In this document: piece by piece, positions 9,551 to 18,177 of the stretch
Position numbering within the stretch: the first letter of the stretch is position 1
Layout of the letters: each line of letters opens with the position of its first letter
DNA from: Oscillospiraceae bacterium
Lineage (GTDB): Bacteria; Bacillota; Clostridia; Oscillospirales; Ruminococcaceae
DNA: 35,763 nt
NCBI GenBank assembly: GCA_009777835.1
Contig: WRKZ01000013.1
Coordinates: 1 to 35,763 of the forward strand
Direction of reading: 5' to 3'
Translations under genes and position numbers: made by a program
Notes under the pieces: generated by a model
Databases searched by the model: none
Seen by the model: only the letters and a program-made list of their open reading frames with translations
Told to the model about the DNA's origin: nothing

Positions 9551-9728
9551 GCTTTGCTCGCCCTGCGGAGAAAACCCCATAGGAGTTTTCGGAGTTAAGC
9601 AGTGCCAAAGGGCGGGCTTTGCTCGCCCTGCGGAGAAAACCCCATAGGAGTTTTCGGAGTTAAGCAGTGCCAAAGGGCGGGCTTTGCTCGCCCTGCGGAG
9701 AAAACTCCGCAGGAGTTTTCGGAGTTAA
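9551..9728. repeat. Tandem intergenic repeat, 65-bp period, about 2.7 copies
   Basis: gctttgctcgccctgcggagaaaaccccataggagttttcggagttaagcagtgccaaagggcgg starting at 9551, 9616, 9681; core hairpin gaaaactcc-gca-ggagttttc in copy 3. Confidence 0.95.
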
Positions 9729-9747
9729 CAGACCATAAAGGAGATTA

Positions 9748-10992
9748 TTGATGAAACCAACCATCGGCATATTTTTCGGGGGCAAGACCACCGAACATGA
9801 AGTATCAATCATAACGGGGCTGCAGGCTTTCGCCGCAATTGAGCGTGAAAAATACGATTGTGTCCCGGTTTACATCACAAAAAGCAACGACTTCTATGCG
9901 GGGGAATCAGTGGGCAAAATCGAGGAGTATTCCAACATTCCCGCACTTTTAAAAGACACGAAAAAATGCAAGCAGGTCACGCTTTTGAATCAAGGCGGCA
10001 AAGTCGGGCTGTATGAAGTCACACCTAAAAAAATCGACGTGAGAAAGCCGCTCGCCATACTCGACATAGCACTGCCCTGTGTTCACGGCACTAATGCCGA
10101 GGACGGGACTTTGCAGGGCTTTTTCGAGATGTTACGACTGCCTTACGCAGGGTGCGATGTCTTGAGCTCGGCAATAGGAATGGACAAATACGTTCAGAAA
10201 ACCGTGCTGAAACAAGCGGGAATCCCCGTACTCGACTGTGTTACCTTCTCGGCAAAACGCTTCGTGAACGAAAAAGAGTCGCTGTTAATCGAAATTGCCG
10301 CGAAAATCGGGACTCCCGCAATCGTCAAACCCATTAACCTCGGCTCCAGTATAGGAATTTCGATTGCGGCAAACCACGACGAACTGATTACGTCAATCGA
10401 AAACGCACTGCTCTTCTCGGAACGTATAATAGTCGAATCCGCCATTGCAAACCTGAAAGAGATTAACGTATCGGTGTCGGGTGACAAGGACGAAGCTGAA
10501 GCAAGCGAATGTGAAGAACCGGTTGCCTCAAACCCGGGAAATTCAAGCGGGAAAATCCTTGATTATAATGACAAGTATTCCGGTGGGGAGAAAAACGGTA
10601 AAAACTCGTCTAAAAGCAGCGGAATGGCTTCCCTCAAACGGAAAATCCCGGCTGAAATTTCACCCGCTGTTCGTGACGAAATTCGCAACACGGCGGTCAA
10701 AGCATTTAAGGCATTAGGGTGTAGCGGGGTCGCAAGAATCGACTTCCTTATCGACAACGACTCAAACAAGATTTATTTCAACGAAATAAACACAATCCCG
10801 GGGAGTCTCTCGTTCTATCTGTGGGAACCGCTCGGAATCAGCTATTCGGATTTACTGGAGAAAACGTTCACACTTGCGTTGAAACGTGAACGCGAGCGCG
10901 CAAACCTGAACTTCAGCTTCGAAAGTAATATACTTTCGGGATTTAAAGGCGGATTCAAGAACGGTAAAAACCCGAACGGGTCGAAAACATGA
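9748..10992 (+). CDS. ddl: D-alanine--D-alanine ligase
   Basis: GIFFGGKTTEHEVSIITG, LPCVHGTNAEDGTLQGFFEML, KPINLGSSIGIS, FNEINTIPGSLSFYLWE. Confidence 0.93.
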   Translation: MMKPTIGIFFGGKTTEHEVSIITGLQAFAAIEREKYDCVPVYITKSNDFYAGESVGKIEEYSNIPALLKDTKKCKQVTLLNQGGKVGLYEVTPKKIDVRKPLAILDIALPCVHGTNAEDGTLQGFFEMLRLPYAGCDVLSSAIGMDKYVQKTVLKQAGIPVLDCVTFSAKRFVNEKESLLIEIAAKIGTPAIVKPINLGSSIGISIAANHDELITSIENALLFSERIIVESAIANLKEINVSVSGDKDEAEASECEEPVASNPGNSSGKILDYNDKYSGGEKNGKNSSKSSGMASLKRKIPAEISPAVRDEIRNTAVKAFKALGCSGVARIDFLIDNDSNKIYFNEINTIPGSLSFYLWEPLGISYSDLLEKTFTLALKRERERANLNFSFESNILSGFKGGFKNGKNPNGSKT

Positions 10993-12035
10993 AAATGTTC
11001 ACGTTTGAAATCGGTATGAACGATTGCGGTCAGCGGCTTGAACGTTTCCTGCTGAAACAGGGATTAACAATCGGGGTTATCAGGAAAGCATTGCGGAACA
11101 AGGACGTGAAAGTCAACGGAAAACGCCAACCCGCCGAATACAAGCTACTCCAAGGCGAAGTAGTTCGGATTTACCTCAAAGAAGATGCGGCGGAGGGGTT
11201 CAAATCGGCTTCGAATACACCTGCCGAGAAGTTCACCGGGATTTCGACAAAATTAGACATTGTGTATGAAGATGATAATATTATACTCACGGACAAGCCT
11301 TCGGGACTGCTCTGCCATGAGGGACAGAGACAAGAGCAGTCGAGAATCCGTTCGAATAATCAAGACACTTTAATCGACCGAATCAAGGCGTACCTGTACA
11401 GAAAGGGTGAGTTCGACCCCGCGAACGAGAGCTATTTTGAACCCGCACTCTGTAATCGGATTGACCGTAACACCGCCGGAATCGTAATTGCGGCAAAAAA
11501 CGCACAAAGTCTTCGTGTTATGAACGAAAAAATCAAGAGCAGACAAATCACGAAGATGTATCTGTGTATTTTGTCGGCGATTCCCGAGCATAATGCGGCG
11601 ACCCTTACCGGATTTCTCGAAAAAGACGAGGCGAGTAACACGGTCAAAATCACGAACAGGAAAAGCGACTCGAACAAAACGATTATCACCAAGTATCGCA
11701 TACTCGAAAAGCGGGAAAAAGACGGACTGGCACTGGCAGAGGTCGAGTTGGTGACAGGGCGAACGCACCAGATTCGCGCACATATGGCATCTATTGGCTG
11801 TCCGCTCCTCGGTGACGGCAAATACGGCAGAAACGCTGTCAATAAACGCCATGGATTCACCAAACAAGCCCTGTGCAGTTATAAGCTGAAGTTCCGCTTT
11901 CATGAAGAGCATGGAAACGGCGAAGAAAACCATCTCGATTACTTAAACGGCAGGGAATTCACTGTGAAAACGGTGGAGTTAATCGAAAAAGGCGGTTTTT
12001 CGAAAAATCACATTGACAAAGCAGGAAAATCATGA
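10989..12035 (+). CDS. RluA-family pseudouridine synthase
   Basis: S4-like N-terminus, DIVYEDDNIILTDKPSGLLCH, NRIDRNTAGIVIAAKN, VTGRTHQIRAHMASIGCPLLGDGKYG. Confidence 0.93.
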   Translation: MKMFTFEIGMNDCGQRLERFLLKQGLTIGVIRKALRNKDVKVNGKRQPAEYKLLQGEVVRIYLKEDAAEGFKSASNTPAEKFTGISTKLDIVYEDDNIILTDKPSGLLCHEGQRQEQSRIRSNNQDTLIDRIKAYLYRKGEFDPANESYFEPALCNRIDRNTAGIVIAAKNAQSLRVMNEKIKSRQITKMYLCILSAIPEHNAATLTGFLEKDEASNTVKITNRKSDSNKTIITKYRILEKREKDGLALAEVELVTGRTHQIRAHMASIGCPLLGDGKYGRNAVNKRHGFTKQALCSYKLKFRFHEEHGNGEENHLDYLNGREFTVKTVELIEKGGFSKNHIDKAGKS

Positions 12036-12041
12036 TATAAT
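12013..12041 (+). promoter_or_regulatory. SigA-type promoter for 12081 cluster; -35 inside the rluA-family 3' end
   Basis: TTGACA-N17-TATAAT. Confidence 0.75.
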
Positions 12042-12080
12042 CAATTTGATTATACAAATGAGAGGAAAATCGAAAAATCG

Positions 12081-12614
12081 ATGGACGTTTTTGTAGAACA
12101 ACTGGTCGTGCGTAAAGCCGACTCAAGGACTAACGTACTGAAAATCTGCTTAATCTGCGGAATGTTATCCCTTTGCATTTTTTTTATCGTGACTGCGCTT
12201 GCGTTTGCGTCGTTCCCCAATCTGCGAACAGCTTCACCGATTGCGTTTGCGGCGGTTCCCGGTGTGATTTGGCTGGGGCAGTACTTTTTCAAAGGTTTTT
12301 CTTGCGAGTATGAATATATTCTCACCAACAGAGAGCTTGATGTTGATAAAATCGTCGGCAAACGCAAACGTAAACGACTGGTCACGTTTGACCTGTCTAA
12401 TGCCGAAAAACTGGACGTTCTCAAAGAAGGCGATACACCCGAAGCCGACGTTACCGTATCTGCCCACGACAATTCGTATACGAATATGTGGGTTCTCACT
12501 ATCAAACATGATTCTTACGGGAAGGTCGCGTTGCTGTTTAACCCTAACGACGATTTCGTCGAAAAGCTAAACAAATCCCTCCCCGCAAAGGTCAGAATCA
12601 AGAAAAGTATCTAG
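12081..12614 (+). CDS. DUF6106-like membrane protein (177 aa)
   Basis: Two TM segments then FSCEYEYILTNRELDVDKIVGKRKRKRLVTFDLSNAEKLDVL; family name from memory, not searched. Confidence 0.65.
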   Translation: MDVFVEQLVVRKADSRTNVLKICLICGMLSLCIFFIVTALAFASFPNLRTASPIAFAAVPGVIWLGQYFFKGFSCEYEYILTNRELDVDKIVGKRKRKRLVTFDLSNAEKLDVLKEGDTPEADVTVSAHDNSYTNMWVLTIKHDSYGKVALLFNPNDDFVEKLNKSLPAKVRIKKSI

Positions 12615-12652
12615 CGGGGGAGAATCCCCCATTACAAAGGAGGAAAACCCAT

Positions 12653-13741
12653 ATGGAAGTTGTTCAATACAAGTGTCCGAATTGTAGTGCGAACCTTGAG
12701 TTTCAGGCGGCAAGCCAGGATTTCGGGTGTAAATTCTGTGACTCGGCTTTTTCTAGTGAACAGTTGAAGGAAATCTATCCGCAGAAGGAAGAGCACGTAC
12801 TCGACCAAACCGAACCGCCGAAAACAGCTGAGGAATTAGAGCAGGAAGCGCAGTTCGCCGAGTACAGCGCACTGTACAACTGTCCGAGTTGCGGGGCGGC
12901 GGTGGTCACGGAAAACAACACGACTTCTGCCACGAAATGCGTTTACTGCCTTTCGCCGGTAATTCTCACGGGTCGGCTTTCGGGCGAGTATAAGCCGTCG
13001 AAGTTGATTCCGTTCAAAATCACGATAGAACAAGCCGAAAGCAAGTTTGCGGAGTTCTGCAACAAGCGTTGGTTTTTGCCGAAAGGCTTCCGCGACGGTG
13101 CGAAGTTACATGAAATGACCGCGATTTACGTACCGTACTGGATTTCCAACTGTAGGACTTCCGGGGGGATTACCGCAAATTGCAAGAAAATCCGTACCTG
13201 GATTGCAGGGGAATACAAATACACCGAGACGAAGGAATACATCGCCGTGAGAGACGGAAGCATGAAGTTCGACGGAATCCCGCATGATGCTTCCACCAGG
13301 GCAGATGACGTGTTGATGGAATGTATCGAACCGTTCGATTACAAAGACACCACCGATTTCAAAATGTCGTATCTGTCGGGCTACATCGCCGAAAAGTACG
13401 ATGTTACTAAGGAAGAAGTCTATCCGCGGGTAAAAGAACGTGCGGTATCCGGCTCGACCGATGTGATGAAACAGTCGATTGTAGGGTACAACTCCGTAAA
13501 TATCACCACCAACACAATCGATATAGTTCAGAATAAGTGGGAGCATTTCTTATTACCGGTCTGGTTTATGACCTACAAACACAAAGACGAATTCTATTAC
13601 TTCGCCATTAACGGACAGACCGGGAAATTCGCCGGAAACCTGCCGATTGTCTGGGGCAAAGTCGCACTTGCAGCAGGAATCGCGGTGGTCGCGGCTAACG
13701 GAATCATCGCGGGGGTAATGCTGGGAGGTGGAATGATATGA
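12653..13741 (+). CDS. TFIIB-type zinc-ribbon protein with C-terminal membrane segment (362 aa)
   Basis: CPNCSANLEFQAASQDFGCKFC and CPSCGAAVVTENNTTSATKCVYC; C-terminal VALAAGIAVVAANGIIAGVMLGGGM. Confidence 0.8.
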   Translation: MEVVQYKCPNCSANLEFQAASQDFGCKFCDSAFSSEQLKEIYPQKEEHVLDQTEPPKTAEELEQEAQFAEYSALYNCPSCGAAVVTENNTTSATKCVYCLSPVILTGRLSGEYKPSKLIPFKITIEQAESKFAEFCNKRWFLPKGFRDGAKLHEMTAIYVPYWISNCRTSGGITANCKKIRTWIAGEYKYTETKEYIAVRDGSMKFDGIPHDASTRADDVLMECIEPFDYKDTTDFKMSYLSGYIAEKYDVTKEEVYPRVKERAVSGSTDVMKQSIVGYNSVNITTNTIDIVQNKWEHFLLPVWFMTYKHKDEFYYFAINGQTGKFAGNLPIVWGKVALAAGIAVVAANGIIAGVMLGGGMI

Positions 13742-13965
13742 CTACAATGATTATTATCATGGTGCTCGCAACCATAGGAATTATATTGGGGTTCGTGTTC
13801 GGGGTGAAACGTTCATACAAGATTCGCCCGGTGAAGTTCGCCCACGATTATCTCGACAGGGATTCAATCAAGTATCGCCAGAAGAGCGATACATATATTC
13901 GGACATACGTAACGAAGGTCAAGATTCAAACGAATTCCGGAAACAGTGGCGGCAAACGGCGATAA
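13738..13965 (+). CDS. Small single-TM protein (75 aa)
   Basis: 4-nt overlap with upstream CDS; MTTMIIIMVLATIGIILGFVFGVKRSYKIRP. Confidence 0.65.
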   Translation: MTTMIIIMVLATIGIILGFVFGVKRSYKIRPVKFAHDYLDRDSIKYRQKSDTYIRTYVTKVKIQTNSGNSGGKRR

Positions 13966-13988
13966 GGTAAAATTTTTCAGAAAAACGG

Positions 13989-14017
13989 TTGACTTTCAAA
14001 TCGAAGTATGTTATAAT
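13989..14017 (+). promoter_or_regulatory. Orphan SigA-type promoter
   Basis: TTGACT-N17-TATAAT, no convincing CDS downstream on this strand. Confidence 0.75.
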
Positions 14018-14023
14018 AGCTTT

Positions 14024-14142
14024 AGGCAATTGTCTATGGGTGATTTGGTGATTTTCAATCATGGTTTCAATCATGGACGAAAAATATACTTACTCTCAGT
14101 ATAACCAAATGAAAACCCCGGAGCTGCAGCTCCGGGGTTTTC
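14024..14142 (+). ncRNA. Candidate small RNA (promoter to terminator, about 119 nt)
   Basis: Promoter 13989-14017 followed by perfect palindromic terminator 14111-14142; the ORF at 14061 lacks an SD and runs through the terminator. Confidence 0.45.
14111..14142. terminator. Perfect 32-bp palindrome, bidirectional terminator
   Basis: gaaaaccccggagctg/cagctccggggttttc. Confidence 0.85.
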
Positions 14143-14144
14143 AT

Positions 14145-15320
14145 TTACAGCACAACCACCTTCTCGGTGAATTCTTTACCGCAGACACGGCGTTTCTCGA
14201 AGGCGAGGGAATATATATTCGTACAGCGTTCTTCAAGGAGAGCTTGACGTTTCGCTAAATCCGACTTTTTCATGAGTGTCGCTAACGAGCTGTCGATTAC
14301 CGCAGACTCATCCGCCGCACCCAGGATTTCCCTGCCGCGGCTGTTCATGCCGAGAATCCGTATATATTGCGGGCCGATTTTAACATCGCCCACATTAATG
14401 CCCAGAAAACAGCATAATACCGCCCGACGAATCCGAGCGAGGGTGTAACGCTTCATTTTCGAGAGGAAGTACAGTTCCGACAGGCTTCGTGCTGCCCGCG
14501 CCGCTTTGAATATACGGTTTTCGAGTCCCCCGTGAACGTTAGGGGCTCTTTTAATTTGATTAGGACTCATCAGACGGAGTTTAGCCAGAATCGCCGTTTC
14601 AAGCCGAAGAATGTCGGCATAATCGCCCGATTTTCCGTCTTTTTCGCATTGCAGAAGCTCTTTTCGTATTTGTGAAGCACTTTTTATTCCGATAGCGGCT
14701 TTGCCGTGAAGGTCAAGACTTTCGTTGCAAGGTAATATATGCTCATCATGTCCCGCCCCGATTCGTTTGACGGTAAACGGCTGTATACTTGAACCCGATT
14801 CGTTCAATGCCTTGATGTATTCCACAGCGAGGGTGTTGTTCGCCCCGGTAAGAACACCCACCACATCGTCGGTGTAATACTTCTCCACCGCCGACTGTAA
14901 TGCCGCCGGATAGGTTTTCCCGCTTTTCATAGCCGCAAAGAACTCATCGGTGGTCTGCGCATAATGAACCGCCCCCGCCGCATCTTTGAGGATTTCGGTG
15001 TCTCCACATTCACTCCCGAAGCTGAGTAAATCTACGCAACCCAGTTTGTTCAGGATTGTCACCGCCCCGGTCGCAAATTGTTCCGCACTCGACAAAGCGA
15101 ACGCAACCGGAAGCTCCACCACCAAATCCGCCCCGTTTTGCAATGCCGCCTTCGCTCGGGTATGTTTGGGAAGAATCGCAACGTCCCCCCTTTGGGTGAA
15201 GTTACCGCTCATCACGATTACAACGTGGGTCGCCCCGGTAAGACTCCTCGTCTGTTCGATGTGATACCTGTGTCCGTCATGGAACGGATTGTATTCCGCT
15301 ATAATAGCCGCTGTTTTCAT
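14145..15320 (-). CDS. tmcAL: tRNA(Met) cytidine acetate ligase (YlbM family)
   Basis: MKTAAIIAEYNPFHDGHRYHIEQTR, VVIVMSGNFTQRGDVAILPKHTRAKAALQNGADLVVELP. Confidence 0.92.
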   Translation of the reverse strand: MKTAAIIAEYNPFHDGHRYHIEQTRSLTGATHVVIVMSGNFTQRGDVAILPKHTRAKAALQNGADLVVELPVAFALSSAEQFATGAVTILNKLGCVDLLSFGSECGDTEILKDAAGAVHYAQTTDEFFAAMKSGKTYPAALQSAVEKYYTDDVVGVLTGANNTLAVEYIKALNESGSSIQPFTVKRIGAGHDEHILPCNESLDLHGKAAIGIKSASQIRKELLQCEKDGKSGDYADILRLETAILAKLRLMSPNQIKRAPNVHGGLENRIFKAARAARSLSELYFLSKMKRYTLARIRRAVLCCFLGINVGDVKIGPQYIRILGMNSRGREILGAADESAVIDSSLATLMKKSDLAKRQALLEERCTNIYSLAFEKRRVCGKEFTEKVVVL

Positions 15321-15428
15321 AAGACCTCCTGCTTTATTAAAGATTATTAATGGTTTCGCTTGATTTTTTCTGCAGAATGTTGTAAAATATTATGTATTAT
15401 TAAATTTTTATTATAAGGAGCAATAACA

Positions 15429-16622
15429 ATGAATATTCTCGTAATCAATGCAGGGAGTTCGTCCCTGAAGTACCAGCTAATCGACATGGCAAAAGAATCG
15501 GTTATCGCAAAAGGCAACTGCGAACGTATCGGGATTGACGGTAAAATCAAGCACACCGCTTTTGACGGTCGGGTTTTTGAAGAAGATGCTTCCTTCCCCA
15601 CCCACAAGGAAGCGTTCGAGAAACTCGTGTTCGCCTTGACCGCAAGCACCGCCGCAGTAATCAAAGGCATGGACGAAATCAATGCGGTAGGACACCGCGT
15701 AGTCCATGGGGGAGAATTATTCAGCAAAACGGTACAGATTACCGAGGAGGTAATTAAACAAATCGAGGATTTGAAGGAATACGCCCCGCTCCATAACCCC
15801 GCGAACGCACTAGCTATGCGCGCCTGCAAAGAAGTCGTTCCCGAAAATGTACCCCAAGCCGCAATTTTTGATACGGCTTTCCACCAGACCATCCCCGAAC
15901 ACGCTTACATCTACGGTCTGCCTTACGAATGTTATGAGAAATACGGGATTCGCAAATACGGATTCCACGGGACTTCACATAAATTCGTGAGTGCGGCACT
16001 CGCCGAACAAACCGGTCGCAAAATCGAAGATTTAAAAATCATTACCTGCCATTTAGGCAACGGTTCATCGGTTACTGCGATTGACGGCGGAAAATCGGTA
16101 GACTCTTCCATGGGATTCACCCCGTTAGACGGACTGCTCATGGGTACCCGTTGCGGAAACATCGACCCGTCAACCGTAACGTACATTCAAAAGAAACTGG
16201 GGCTTTCCCCTGCCGAAGCCGAAGACTACATGAACAAAAAATCGGGCTTGCTGGGAATCGGCGGATTCTCCGACAATCGTGAAATTACCGAAGCCGCCGC
16301 AAAAGGCGACAAACGCGCCAAACTCGCCACGACGATTCTTCGCTACGGAATCAAGAAGTACATCGGTTCATATGCGGCGGCAATGGGCGGACTCACCGAT
16401 GTGATTTTCACCGGAGGAATCGGCGAAAACGCATTCGACGTACGAGAAGATGCCTGTAAAGGTCTCGAATTCATGGGAATCGAATTTGACCCGCAGAAAA
16501 ACGCAGAAATCCGCGGCGAATTTGCGAAAATCACGAAAGAAAGCAGTAAAGTCAACGTTTGGGTTGTCCCGACTAACGAAGAACTCCTGATTGCACGCGA
16601 CACGAAAGAACTGTTCGCTTAA
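15429..16622 (+). CDS. ackA: Acetate kinase
   Basis: MNILVINAGSSSLKYQLID, GHRVVHGGELF, YGFHGTSHKFVS, HLGNGSSVTAIDGGKSVDSSMGFTPLDGLLMGTRCGNIDPS. Confidence 0.97.
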   Translation: MNILVINAGSSSLKYQLIDMAKESVIAKGNCERIGIDGKIKHTAFDGRVFEEDASFPTHKEAFEKLVFALTASTAAVIKGMDEINAVGHRVVHGGELFSKTVQITEEVIKQIEDLKEYAPLHNPANALAMRACKEVVPENVPQAAIFDTAFHQTIPEHAYIYGLPYECYEKYGIRKYGFHGTSHKFVSAALAEQTGRKIEDLKIITCHLGNGSSVTAIDGGKSVDSSMGFTPLDGLLMGTRCGNIDPSTVTYIQKKLGLSPAEAEDYMNKKSGLLGIGGFSDNREITEAAAKGDKRAKLATTILRYGIKKYIGSYAAAMGGLTDVIFTGGIGENAFDVREDACKGLEFMGIEFDPQKNAEIRGEFAKITKESSKVNVWVVPTNEELLIARDTKELFA

Positions 16623-16727
16623 CTACACGTTGCTCCGCTTCGCCAAGCGGACTGCTCTGCGTTGCCTGTGCAACGAAAGTTGGTACTGTGCGCCGAACTC
16701 ATGTGGTAATATTAAGACAGACGATTG

Positions 16728-16766
16728 ATTCAGTAACCAAAAACTTGTTTTGGTTATATACTGAAT
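16728..16766. promoter_or_regulatory. Dyad upstream of the lysin gene (operator or terminator-like)
   Basis: attcagt+aaccaaaa / acttg / ttttggtt+(atat)+actgaat. Confidence 0.5.
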
Positions 16767-16802
16767 AAAATCGAATTTTAATCATCGTAAGGAGAAAAGA
16801 GC

Positions 16803-17615
16803 ATGAGTAAATACACGGTAAACATTTCGAGTTATGACGCTTTTCGCAAGGATACCTTCGGGAAGTTGTTCGACACCGACAACGCATACGGAAGTCAGTG
16901 CTTCGATGCGGCAGACTTGCTGTGGCGGCAACTCAAAACTACCCAACCCGACGGAAGTCCGCGGCGGCTTCGTGCGACCGGGGGCGCGGCGATGGGAGCA
17001 TGGGACGTGTCAGTCCGCGCAACCAACGCCGGAACAGAATTCGACATTATCGCAGACGTGACGAAAATCAAGCGGGGCGACGTAATCGTTTTCGGAACGA
17101 AACTCGGCGCGTACGGTCATATCGGATTCGCCGACGAAGACTACAAAACCCCCGCAATCAGCACCTACAGCCAGAATCAAGGCGGCACGAACGGGGTCGG
17201 TCAAGCAGCGGCATTCACGGTGCGCTCGTACACCTCGGCAGGATTAATCGGGGCGTTTCGATTCAAAGCCTGGAACGCTCCACCTCCACCTCCGAATCCG
17301 CCGAGTCCGTCACGAATGGACGATGCCCTCGAAATGTTGAAGCAACTTGCGAAAATGCCGAACACCGCCCCGCCCGATTCGACTATCGGGGATGTGTTGG
17401 AGATTCTCAAAGAGTTGGCGGGAATGAAGCCGAGTCCTGCGCCGAATCAGCCCGAACCAAAGAAAACGGTCGAGCAGGTCGCACAGGAAATCTGGCGGGG
17501 TCAAGGTGATTGGGGAACCGGAGAAGTCCGCAAGCAGAAACTCATCGCGTACGGCGGCGAACAATTCCAAAAAGACGTTCAGGCGCGGCTGAATCAGTTA
17601 GCCGCCGGAAAATGA
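16803..17615 (+). CDS. CHAP-domain lysin with two dockerin-like helix repeats and a C-terminal Cpl-7-like domain (270 aa)
   Basis: QCFDAADLLWRQL, KRGDVIVFGTKLGAYGHIGFADEDY (CHAP Cys/His); MDDALEMLKQLAKM / IGDVLEILKELAGM; VEQVAQEIWRGQGDWGTGEVRKQKLIAYGGEQFQKDVQARLNQL. No signal peptide. SD aaggag. Confidence 0.8.
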   Translation: MSKYTVNISSYDAFRKDTFGKLFDTDNAYGSQCFDAADLLWRQLKTTQPDGSPRRLRATGGAAMGAWDVSVRATNAGTEFDIIADVTKIKRGDVIVFGTKLGAYGHIGFADEDYKTPAISTYSQNQGGTNGVGQAAAFTVRSYTSAGLIGAFRFKAWNAPPPPPNPPSPSRMDDALEMLKQLAKMPNTAPPDSTIGDVLEILKELAGMKPSPAPNQPEPKKTVEQVAQEIWRGQGDWGTGEVRKQKLIAYGGEQFQKDVQARLNQLAAGK

Positions 17616-17643
17616 AAGATTTTTTCAAAAATGCCATACTTCC

Positions 17644-17676
17644 AACAACCCCCTGTTAATATAACAGGGGGTTGTT
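17644..17676. terminator. Bidirectional terminator overlapping the folA 3' end
   Basis: aacaaccccctgtta-ata-taacagggggttgtt, 15-bp perfect stem. Confidence 0.85.
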
Positions 17677-18162
17677 GTTAGAATAAACATAGAAAGCGTA
17701 CGTCAAGCCGTCATGTGATTTCACTTCCGATTCAGACTCAACCGACCAATTCGGCAACTCGTCTAAATTCGGGAAAAAGCAGTCGGCTTTACCGTTAAAA
17801 CCCTCGACTTTCGTCACGTGAACAGCCGAGCAGTAGTTCAGCAATTGTTCGTACACGGTTTGACCGCCAATTACAATCACGTCATTCTGCTCATATGCCG
17901 AAACACATTCGAGAAGCTGTTCGAGCGAGTTACATACCTTCGCCGACTCAACCCGAAAAGACGGATTCCTCGAAAGAATGACGTTTACCCTGTTCTTCAG
18001 CGGTTTCGAGCCCGGCAACGACTCCAACGTCGAGCGTCCCATAACCACCGTTTTACCCATGGTAAACTCTCGAAAATACCGCATATCTTCGGGAATGGAG
18101 AACAGTAATTGATTATTGCAACCAATTCCCCAACATGAATCAACCGCTACAATTGCCTTCAT
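17656..18162 (-). CDS. folA: Dihydrofolate reductase
   Basis: MKAIVAVDSCWGIGCNNQLLFSIPEDMRYFREFTMGKTVVMGRSTLESLPG. Confidence 0.93.
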   Translation of the reverse strand: MKAIVAVDSCWGIGCNNQLLFSIPEDMRYFREFTMGKTVVMGRSTLESLPGSKPLKNRVNVILSRNPSFRVESAKVCNSLEQLLECVSAYEQNDVIVIGGQTVYEQLLNYCSAVHVTKVEGFNGKADCFFPNLDELPNWSVESESEVKSHDGLTYAFYVYSNNNPLLY

Positions 18163-18177
18163 TAATGCCCCTCCGTG

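Noticed and set aside
9551-9728. CRISPR-like array
   Set aside because: Whole 65-bp unit is repeated without variable spacers; no cas genes.
10152-10337. Small ORFs within ddl and other CDSs
   Set aside because: Out-of-frame ORFs inside strongly supported genes, no independent signals.
14061-14258. 65-aa plus-strand ORF after the orphan promoter
   Set aside because: No SD and it reads through a perfect terminator into the antisense of tmcAL.
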